64,000 bases of DNA, from NCBI GenBank assembly GCA_017893485.1, contig CM030366.1, positions 47,304,283 through 47,368,282 on the forward strand, given 5' to 3'. The notes under the pieces were generated by a model that saw nothing but the letters and a program-made list of their open reading frames with translations, was not told the DNA's origin and did no database searches. This document shows positions 55,628 to 64,000 of this stretch, piece after piece (position 1 is the first letter of the stretch; every line of letters starts with the position of its first letter). The DNA comes from Hemerocallis citrina. Its lineage: Eukaryota; Streptophyta; Magnoliopsida; Asparagales; Asphodelaceae. The translations under genes and the position numbers were made by a program.

Positions 55628-57531
55628 AGGCCTTTACCGAGTACATTTTTCGATCGTTCACTACCAAGTCTATCCATAATACCCCGGCTTGTTATTAGTT
55701 ATTTTCATCCTATGTGAGCATGTAAGAGGGTGTCAATGTTGTATAATACTAAGTGTGACTAATTCTATGCGTTACAGACAAAGCATGAAGCAAACAATTC
55801 AAATCAACACACATCACATGATCAGGACAGCATGACCTTGCTGTGCTAAAATATGGATTACAACCACTACAAAATAGAAAACCTGAATCCGTCGGAAGGC
55901 CTAGAAATTATACTTCCACACGAATCCAGCGAATATAATTAAGGCATATAAAAGATATAGGAACTAGGGTGAAAACTCTATTCTATTCAGGTTTATGTTC
56001 AGGCAGCATGCATTAAATTGTGTTCAACTAATTATTTCAGGTCAGAGAACTCATTAATAAAATCTATAAAAATTCTGGGTGATTCCTATATATGTCTAGG
56101 TTCAACTAGATTTATTTCTGATTTTTCTTTTACTGTTAGCATGGTCAATTAAATTAATAAACAGCAAGGTACGCATGTATTTGTGAATCTGGAATTTCTA
56201 ACATGGTTGTACTAAAATGATGATATCTAGCAGGTTATACATCGGAATTTAAATCCGCAAAAAGGGAAAGTGAACTAGACATCGAGGGCTACAATTTATG
56301 TTCAGCAAGTTATTTCAAATTATGACATTAGCATGGTTGAAAATCTGATACAAAATAAAACAACTAGCAGTCCAGAAATTGTTTTAACATAAAATGGCAA
56401 TAAATAAATCATACGATCACATGTAGCATGCAAATTGGTAATCAAAGTGATCCTAGCTGTCAACATGCAAATTTCTAAGTTTAAGATACAATTATCACAG
56501 GCATGGTATCAATTCATCGATCAACTTCGATCTAGCACATACGATTTAACATGTTCAAATTATCAAGTAGTCCTATACATGAATCAAGTTATTTAAATGT
56601 GCATATGCATGAAATAATAGGGACTAGGTTTTAGTTCAAAGAGACGGCACGATATTATGAGTATGTCAGGTTAGCTCGTGTAAACCCTCGATAAACTTCA
56701 CGGAATTGTCAAAAGCAGTATGATAACGAAAGGAACGGGATCTACTTGCAGGAGATCAAATAAACTTGAACAGGAAAAAATGCTAGTTCAAGAAGATACT
56801 TGCCTGTTAATTTGCATATTCAAATAATAAGAATAAGGGGATCAGAATCCCGGACAAAAATTCCAAAAGACACTTGCGAAATACGTGCAAAGAAACCAAC
56901 ATCAAACCAAGCAACAGCAACAACGAAATCCCCACACCGGATCGGCCTGAACACAGAACAGCGATCTCGACCAATCAGCGATCTCCTTCAACCTTTGGCA
57001 AAAATAGAGAGAACAGGCATGACCTCTGCGACAACTGCGAACTCGATGGTTCGGCACTGCGGCGGGGGCACTCGACAGCGGCGACCACTGCGAGGCGGCT
57101 GGTCGGGAAGCGATGGCAGCGGCGAGATGGCGCGGTGCAAAGACACTTTGTTTTTGCTCGAAAATAGGGGAGACGAAACTGGGCTTCGATGGGGATCTTC
57201 GGAGGATGAAAGGGGGGTGCACAGCGAGGGATCACGGTGATGGCGGAGAGGGCAGGCAAAGTGGGTTAATGGCGAAGCGGCAATGGCGATGGGTTCGGTT
57301 GAGTGGGAGACTGGGCGATGATGGGGAGATGGTAACGAGGTTGACGAAGGGATGGGTCGAAGGTCAAGGTGGTTGGAGGAGCTAGGGGCGATCGGGAGTT
57401 AGGTTCGAGTGGGATGGAAACAGGGAGAGGGAGAGAGAGGGAGAGTCGGAGGGGTTGATGAACAGTAATGGGGATTAGGGGTTAATGACGGCTGAAGGTA
57501 ATTAGGTTAGGGGATTAGTAGGAGATTAGGG

Positions 57532-57540
57532 TATTTATAG
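57532..57540 (-). promoter_or_regulatory. TATA-like box, U3 copy 1 of element E
   Basis: CTATAAATA on the minus strand, upstream of the GC-rich leader. Confidence 0.5.
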
Positions 57541-58204
57541 GGTAAGATAGGATATTGGGCTATTGTGTATTTGGGTACAGATCTAATGATAAAATAGGTT
57601 GTACATGAATATAATGGATTAATATAAACCCAAATACAAAAGAGTAAGCTATCCGATAAAATATAATTCATAATAAAATACAATTTGTATCACTTAATTT
57701 ATTTGAAACAATTATAAACACAATTATTAAAAAAGAATCGATTTGTTTTAATAATCAATAATAACAATAAATAATCATAGTAACAATAAGAATAGAAATA
57801 ACCACATAAGTAAAAATAATAATACTAATAATAACAATTAGTAATAATAATGAAAATATGAATGAAAGTACTAACAATAGTAACAGCAATCATCAGAATA
57901 ATATCCGTATATAAAAATAGTAATTTGTTGAAATAGCCCAAATAGTAATAACAATATTTATTTTATTTGAGTTTAAAATGAAAATAGTTGATCGAGTAGA
58001 AATAGAGACGAGATTTATTCAAAATAATTATAACTATTGTTTACAAAATGTTTTAACTAAGAACTCAAAACGAATTTAACAATAATAATGTTATAAATCT
58101 CGAAATAAAGAAAAATACTCAGAAAATACGTATTTGCGGAAATAGGGGTTACAGCTAGGGTTGAGTAAAATAGGAATAGGGTTAGGCGATTAATAGGAGA
58201 TTAG

Positions 58205-58213
58205 TATTTATAG
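58205..58213 (-). promoter_or_regulatory. TATA-like box, U3 copy 2 of element E
   Basis: CTATAAATA on the minus strand; duplicate of the box 673 bp to the left. Confidence 0.5.
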
Positions 58214-58873
58214 GAAAAGATAGGATATTGGGCTATTGGGTATTTGGGTATAGATTCAATAAAATAAAATACAATGTATATAATACAATTGATCAATGTA
58301 AATCCAAATACAAGGAATAAGATATATGATAAAAAAAATTGTGTTACATAAATTATTTGAGACAATTATAAACATAATTATCAAATAGGAAGGGATTTGT
58401 TTTAATAATCAATCATAATAATAAATAATTACCATGACCATAAGAACACTAAAATAACCATGTAAACAAAATAATAATACTAGTAATATCAATCATCCAA
58501 AAAGAATAAAAAGACTATGAATAATAATAGTGACAATAGTAATAATAAAATAATAATAATAATAGTAATAACAAAATAGCAATAAATAATACCAACAACG
58601 ATAATAGCAATTATCAAAATAATAAAAGTATATAAAAATAGGAATTTATGGAAATAGTCCCAACAGTAATAATATTTTTGAGGGTTAAAATATAAATAGT
58701 TGATCAAGTAGAAATGGAAACAAAGTTTATTCAAAATAATTAGAATTATTGTTTAGGAAAATGTTTTAACAAAGAAACTCAAAACGAATTTAACAATAAC
58801 AATTTTATAAATAACGAGATACAAAAAAATACTCAGGAAAATACGCATTTGCGGAAATAGGGGTTATATCTTT

Positions 58874-59269
58874 TTAGATGAAGTGTTCACAGATGATCAT
58901 GGGGAATTGTCTGCTGGAATTGGAGAACAAATATTCTAAAGATTTAATGCTTTCTAGTTACTTATTATTTTATTGAACTTAATGTATTGAGACTTATTAT
59001 TATTTGAGATTGAATTTATTATAGTATTGGACTGATGTCCCGAATTTTTATTATTTGTTTTCAGACGTTGGTTTATTGTAATTGGATATTTCAGATTGCT
59101 TCATTCCAAGTATTATTGTTCATGAGATTATTATTATTGCATGCGCAATTGTTCTGTATTAATTATATTGTTGAGGTGATCGGATAAACAGCTCCTAGGT
59201 GACGCTAGTCATTCGCTGGACCAATGTCATGTACTCGTATTCCGTATTTTTGGGAAGCGGGCCATGACA
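58874..59269 (+). repeat. B-type LTR, last segment
   Basis: 'ttagatgaagtgttcacag' to 'gggaagcgggccatgaca' matches element B's LTR 25532-25928 reverse-complemented; the join with 48064 across element E is seamless apart from the TSD. Confidence 0.88.
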
Positions 59270-59274
59270 TCTGG

Positions 59275-59388
59275 TAAAGGATGTGCAGCTCCTAGGGGTT
59301 CGAGATCGAGGAGTACGGTCGGTAAATCCTTGTAAATGGGATAGGGGTACATCCATCCATCATCGGAAAGGCCGATAAAGAGACTGCA
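59275..59388 (+). repeat. Family-C solo LTR copy 2, third segment
   Basis: Short piece with 'cggtaaatccttgtaaatgggataggggtac' matching the repeated motif at 62788-62820 and 62871-62905. It ends in TSD CTGCA. Confidence 0.75.
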
Positions 59389-60184
59389 TGTAACACCACG
59401 CAAAATTGGGTAATGACATTTTGCCCCCGTGTGTTACGCAGTGTATTTGTACCGTTACGAGTAATATTCGTAACATATTCTTATATAAATGTCATACGTA
59501 TCTTATATTCTAATTATTTATATGTTTTTTGTTTTCTCAAAACTCATTTCAAACTTATTTTTAGCCAACTCACACATTTATTTTAATCTATGTGTTTTAC
59601 GTATATTGCACGTGTTTTTAATATACGTGTCGATTACATATATTTTTCGTTACGCGAAATATCCGTAACATTATTACATATATAAGTTTTGTATTTTGAC
59701 TGTTTCCATTCTCACAAATTAATTTTAATATTTTTATGTGCATTACACGTAAATTTTTCTGTGCATATTATTTCTAAAATTTTCTAAGATGTCATGCACA
59801 TTTCTTTCTCATTTTATTTCACATTTTGTTCTTTTTATCTTATTAAAAACCCATAGGCCTAAATTTTATTTTAAAGCCCACTAAGTTAATTAAAAGAGAA
59901 ACCACTAATTAAAAGAAAAGCTCATTAGTTAATCTACCTTTTTTTTTAATAAACACTTTTAATCCTACACTTGTCATGTAACAAATATATACATATAGGC
60001 TATAAACAAATAATTAAACAAATGAATGAGAAGTGTGCACATGTGAAAAATCCAAGAGTTGGCCAATTCATGAAGGAGATGAAGAGTTGGGAGTTTGTGG
60101 TAGTAATGGTGGTGGGTGTTTAATTTTGATAATGGGCATTTATATTTTGGATAATGGGTGTCTCTTTCTGCACCCATTTAACCC

Positions 60185-60192
60185 TATAAATA
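60185..60192 (+). promoter_or_regulatory. TATA box of family-C LTR copy 3
   Basis: 'ccctataaatatcacccc' is conserved with C copy 2 at 24281. Confidence 0.6.
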
Positions 60193-61889
60193 TCACCCCT
60201 TTTCTTCATGAAATCTTGCACCAAAAATCAAAAGAAAAGAAAAGATAAGAAAGATAAGAAAAGAAAGAGAGGAAAAGAAAAGGAGAGTTATTTGAGTTCT
60301 TGCTTGGAAAGCTTGCTAGGAGGAGAAGGGAGTCTCATTCTTAGATCTAGGAGTCATCTACTAGGAGTTCATTTTCTTTCTTCAAATAAAGTGGGTGACT
60401 TCTTGAACTTTCTAAAATTTAGTATCATGCATGTGTAGGAGAATTGATATTTAAAATTGTTTATACATATGAGTAGTGGTTAATTTGTGATGATGATATT
60501 TAAATGACATCCATGATAATGAAAAGATTGTTATCTAGATTCGTTGAAATGATGTTGTTTGAGTGCATAGTAATACATTATATGAATTGGACATAAGTTT
60601 GTACACAAAGTTACTAATTCATGCCAAGAAACGTTACTATTTTGAGTTTTGTTTGCCCATCAGAAAATTGTATTTAATAAAATAGTTAGAATCTAGAGCT
60701 GAAAAAACTTTGCGAGCATCTTGTATATGTCAGAAACATCAATTTAAAATTTCATAAGATTTGAAGTTCGTTTACTATTTTAATAAAATCGAAACTCAGA
60801 ACTGGTTAGTAGTTGACCGGTTGCTGAAAATCTGTACACATTTTAATTTTTGATCAATTCAGCATTGTAAATGAAATAATCTGAGAAAAGTCAGAACTAA
60901 GAAGTTGTAGTACTCTTTAAACTTTCTGAAAAAATCTAAGAAATCAAATTTTCACAAAGAATTGAATTTTATATGAATTTTACACGACTGTACAGTGGTA
61001 GTATTTCAGTGTTTCGACCCTACTGTATATTTCGAAGAATTCAGGGTTATAGATACAGTATTTTGAGGAAACTTATAACTAAGAAATTGTAGTAGACATG
61101 TACACCTTTATTTTGATATAAATAATGCAAAGTTTAGTGAAGTATATGATTTTCTATAATTTTTACAAATAGCATGGAATGCAGATTCTGACTTTAAATT
61201 TATTGTTTTACAAATGATACTTAAACGAGGTGATTGAAAATATATTATCGTTGTTTTAAGTTATATTTTGGGGAAAATAAAGATCATATTCATGCTTAGA
61301 TGAGATGTGAACTCAAGAAAAATATATATATGGGTAATGATTATTAAGAATTGGTTTAAAATAAATCAAAGAAAAATGATGAGATGAGTTTTCAATGATG
61401 AATTTTAAGAGATTATGTTTTAATCTTAATTAACTTGTATTGAGAAGGTTTTGATGAATATGAAAAGTGTATTGTGAAAATGAATAGGTTGAGATTGTAC
61501 TTATTGATGAATAAATAAGAATGAATGAAAGAATCTGAATACATGAACATCAGTTATAAGAATGAGTGAATGAATAGGTTGAGATTGAATGAATTATGAA
61601 TACATGAACATCAGTTATAAGGATATGAGTACCTCATGATGTTGAACATGGAAAGATGTTGATTCTAGAGCCTTAGTGATCCCAGGTACAGGCAAAAGTA
61701 ATAGAAATGAATAATTGATTTTTGAGAAGTGGCCAATATGGGCTGTCGTTCTCGGTATTTTTGTGTAAGACCGGTAAGAGGGTAAACTAGCTCTAGGTAG
61801 TACAATTTATTCATGTTCAAACTTAAGAATTAGGCACTAAGTGAAGATGTAGTAAACTTGGGCAAAATTGAGTGGAGGGCCCCTATATA

Positions 61890-62150
61890 GTTGAACGGTG
61901 GATTCGAGGACTATAGACCCAGTCGGGCGATGGATTCCGGGGCTGTGGTTGCTTGTGATGGAGGCGAGCCTTAATTAAATCCGGGATTATGATTAATCGG
62001 GCGGTGGATTCCGGGATCATGATTAGTTGGGTGGATAGTAGGTCATACTCCCGTGTATATGCGTATACCGGGGCTCGAGGGACACTTGCGGGATGTTCAC
62101 ATGACAAGGATACTGTATAGTCGGGCGGTGGATCTCCAGGACTGGAATCC
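61890..62150 (+). repeat. Four-unit TCGGGCGGTGGATTCC repeat in family-C LTR
   Basis: Units near 61890, 61922, 61997 and 62119, each followed by 'gggat-catgatt' or 'gaggactat'. The same motif occurs reversed in C copy 1 (about 2660-2690 and 8450-8515), so it belongs to the family. Confidence 0.75.
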
Positions 62151-62745
62151 GTACTCTTGGAATGTCTAAACTTTGTTTTATTACTGTGTAGTTATCATGG
62201 CGAGGGAAAAAATTCTTTAATGTGGAGTACGTAGGTGCGTGCCCTCGGACCTATGTAGTATGGGATGCACAGAATCCGAACAAGTATGCATTAGTGTCAT
62301 TGTAGTATAACATCTATGTCAGGCATTAAGTCATATCATACACTGACATGTTTAGGATAGTCACTCTTTACACTTTTATATGCATTTAAGTTTGTGTTTG
62401 TTAAGATAAGAGATTTTGTTATAATACAGCATAGAGAGGATCGTTGTTTATAACATTGCGTCGATTGTAAGCAACTGACGTGCCCACAAATTTTCAGTGC
62501 AGGGCTTGATTAGATTGGTAAGGACGTAAAGACGATTGATGATAAAGATTATATTTAAGCTGCTGATATTAGAATTGTTTTCATGTTGTATTTTTATTTA
62601 AACTTCCGCTGTGTAACTTTGTAATAAACATTGTTGTGTAATAAAAGAAAAGTTTTAATTTCCTTGTAAAATTGTACGAATTGAAGTAAAAGATCCTGTT
62701 GTACTATGAATTACATGTAAATAGAATTCGGGGTGTTACACTGCA

Positions 62746-63501
62746 GTCCCTAGGAATGTTCGGGACGGACAGGATACGCCCGGTAAATCCACTGAGGTGG
62801 GCTAGGGGTAGGCCTGGTTCGTAGTTACGAGAGATCCACTTGCTAGGGTTCATGGTTGAGGATACACCCGGCAAATCCATTGAGATAGGCTAGGGGTAGG
62901 CCGGTAAGGTCCAATATCCTGGGGGTGTGACTTTTCGGTGACTACGCGTTGGAGTATATTCATTGGGTTAGGTTGCATAGCGAGGGATATAAACCCTATA
63001 ATGAGAAGTACCTTAAGGGCTTGCCCTCGGACCTATGTAGTATATGATGCATAGAATCCGAACAAGTATGCATTAGTGCATTGTAGTATAAATCTGCATT
63101 AGGCATCTAAGGCATATCATACACTCACATGTTTAGGATACTCACTTTTACATTTTTATTGCATTTAAGTTTGTGTATGCTAAAATAAGTGAGTCGTTAG
63201 ATTATGGCATAGCGAGGATGACCGTGTATGGTATTGCGTCAGTTGTATGTAACTGACGTGCCCACAGTATTCAATGCAGGGCTTGGATTGGCTAAGACTG
63301 GAAGATGAATTGGAAGAATGTTTTAAATGCTGATGATTAATTGTACATGTTTTATTGTAATCTTTATTTTCTGCTGCGTTGATGTAAATTAAACAGTGTT
63401 GTATAAATAAAAGTTTTTAAATTCCTTGTAAAATTGTACGAAGTGAAGAAAAGATCCTGTTATGCTACGAATTACCATATTTTGGAATTCGGGACGTTAC
63501 A
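62746..63501 (+). repeat. Family-C solo LTR copy 2, last segment
   Basis: It closely parallels the end of copy 3 (62230-62740): 'cttgccctcggacctatgtagtat', 'gaatccgaacaagtatgcattag', 'gtaactgacgtgcccaca', ending GGGACGTTACA. A 'cggtaaatccactgaggtgggctaggggtagg' unit is repeated near its start (62790 and 62872). Confidence 0.87.
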
Positions 63502-64000
63502 CTGACGACTTCCCATTTTTCTTCTTTCAAAATTATGGGACCTTCTCAAGGATGATCTATTTGAGATGTTATTTGATCTCTACCACGGTCATCTATCCTT
63601 TGATAGGATTAACTATGCGCACTTTTTGCTAATTTCCAAAATTATTGGTACAAATAAGGTCTCTGCTTTTCAACCCATTAGTCTTCTCAGTGCACTCTTT
63701 AAGATCATTATGAAAGTTTTGGCTAACCGTCTCCATTCGGTTATCTCACCTTTGATTGACCCGTCTTAATCAGGATTTATTAAGGACAGATTCATTTTAC
63801 AAAGTGTTTCTTGTGCACAAGAAATTATCTCGGGTTGTCATCAATCCCAGTCTGATGGTATTCTTTTGAAATTAGACTTCGAGAAAGCCTACAACAAAGT
63901 TAATTGAGACTTCCTTTTTGATATTCTTTTACTTCGAGGTTTTGTCCGTATATAGATTTCCTGGATTAAATCCAGTCTATTTATGGGTACTTTGTTTATA
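63502..64000 (+). pseudogene. LINE reverse transcriptase fragment, right part
   Basis: It continues the LINE frame broken at 23805: 'DDFPFFFFQ', then after a frameshift 'DLLKDDLFEM', 'FQPISLLSALFKIIMKVLAN', 'RLHSVISPLIDPS', 'SGFIKDRFILQS', 'KLDFEKAYNKVN' (first catalytic Asp of the L1-type RT palm). Stops at 63766-63768 (TAA, normally Gln), 63905-63907 (TGA, normally Trp) and near 63952 show decay. The second catalytic Asp pair lies beyond the window. Confidence 0.9.

Larger units (their letters stand above)
48070..58868 (-). mobile_element. Element E: LTR retrotransposon with pol lost, holding element F
   Basis: Outer ends TGTCACACCCCGC (48070) and GGGGTTATA (58868, degraded from TTACA), with exact TSD TCTTT (48065-48069 and 58869-58873) inside the B-type LTR. 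Left LTR is broken (48070-48939 clear), right LTR 54815-58868. The internal region 53754-54814 keeps only the gag end, leader and primer site. Ends resemble the chromovirus LTR family of A (TGTCACGCCCCGCTTCCC), so it is probably a relative. Confidence 0.88.
54815..58868 (-). repeat. Element E right (5') LTR with duplicated U3 end
   Basis: It starts TGTCACGCCCCGCTTCCC. A first LTR end GGGGTTACA occurs at 58153, then about 715 bp repeat the preceding ~715 bp and end GGGGTTATA at 58868. Two TATA-like boxes (57532-57540 and 58205-58213, minus strand) result. The GC-rich leader 56900-57420 has ORFs that are not genes. Confidence 0.87.
57440..58868 (-). repeat. ~715-bp tandem duplication of the LTR U3 region
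   Basis: Copy 1 (about 57440-58153) and copy 2 (58154-58868) share 'gatattgggctattg-gtatttgggtatagat', 'cgatttgttttaataatcaat', the AAT-rich zone and 'atttgcggaaataggggtta'. They have diverged by scattered changes. Confidence 0.85.
33675..59269 (+). mobile_element. B-type LTR in plus orientation, interrupted by elements D and E
   Basis: It begins TGTAACCCCCG at 33675 and ends GGGCCATGACA at 59269, with flanks TCCGG (33670-33674) and TCTGG (59270-59274), a TSD with one mismatch. Its own sequence is 33675-35615, 47971-48069 and 58874-59269, and each block matches element B's LTR reverse-complemented. About 0.95 kb of LTR is missing at the D insertion. With no B-type internal region inside it, it is best read as a solo LTR. 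Confidence 0.82.
59389..62740 (+). mobile_element. Solo LTR, family C copy 3
   Basis: TGTAACACCACG to GGGGTGTTACA, 3,352 bp, with exact TSD CTGCA at 59384-59388 and 62741-62745. It is uninterrupted, so it gives the reference layout for family C: TATA box at 60185, purine-rich leader, AT-rich body, GGTGGATTCC repeats, and a conserved 3' end. It sits inside the older C copy 2. The ORFs at 60033, 60208 and 61883 have no domains. Confidence 0.94.
23806..63501 (+). mobile_element. Solo LTR, family C copy 2 (outer shell of the nest)
   Basis: It runs from TGTAACATTTCGG to GGGACGTTACA, flanked by the exact TSD CTGAC (23801-23805 and 63502-63506), and the flanks join into one LINE reading frame. Its own sequence is split into about 23806-25503, 33005-33669, 59275-59388 and 62746-63501, about 3.2 kb in all, equal to the other C copies. 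The remaining ~36 kb are later insertions. It has no internal region, so it is a solo LTR. Confidence 0.85.

Overview
This window is plant nuclear DNA, most likely from an angiosperm (species not determinable here). The evidence is long-LTR chromodomain Ty3/gypsy elements with initiator-Met-tRNA primer sites (TGGTATCAGAGCC), a Tat-lineage integrase end, CACTA, hAT and PIF/Harbinger-like DNA transposons, a LINE, and broken pieces of plant housekeeping genes with GT-AG introns. I see no intact protein-coding gene. Nearly all of the 64 kb is transposable-element sequence, much of it nested, and the nesting order can be read from target-site duplications (TSDs).

Left part (1-13666). A decayed Tat-type integrase C-terminus and its ~60-bp tandem repeats (1-~935) are followed by unassigned sequence. 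A solo LTR (2063-10895, TSD GACCA; called family C) is split by a complete CACTA element (2747-8370, TSD ATA). That CACTA has no visible transposase. It carries same-strand, still intron-bearing exon fragments of at least four and probably five unrelated host genes: ubiquitin-conjugating enzyme E2, gamma-glutamyltranspeptidase, DDX6/DHH1-type DEAD-box helicase, tRNA-dihydrouridine synthase, and a probable adenosine-deaminase-like C-terminus. To its right lies a broken gene for Elongator subunit ELP6 (10901-12600), cut by a 920-bp PIF/Harbinger-like MITE (11553-12472, TSD TTA) that is full of small palindromes.

Middle (13667-23266). Element A is a minus-strand chromovirus with both ~3-kb LTRs and a decayed pol (protease, RT, RNase H, integrase, chromodomain) but no gag.

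Right part (23267-64000). This is one large nest. A LINE reverse-transcriptase gene is split at 23805/63502 by one family-C solo LTR (23806-63501, TSD CTGAC). Inside that LTR sit: (i) a truncated minus-strand chromovirus B (about 25504-33004), whose LTR holds a hAT element (26908-27830, 8-bp TSD GTAGCTAG); (ii) a plus-strand B-type LTR (33675-59269, TSD TCCGG/TCTGG), itself invaded by the tandem chromovirus D (35616-47970) and by minus-strand element E (48070-58868, TSD TCTTT), with E holding a truncated element F (about 49080-53753); and (iii) a younger family-C solo LTR (59389-62740, TSD CTGCA). Subtracting the insertions leaves about 3.2 kb of C LTR, the same length as the other two C copies, which supports the reconstruction.

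No functional pathway operates here. The biological content is transposon dynamics: exon capture and shuffling by the CACTA element, recombination to solo and tandem LTRs, and decay dominated by stops of the kind left by cytosine deamination.
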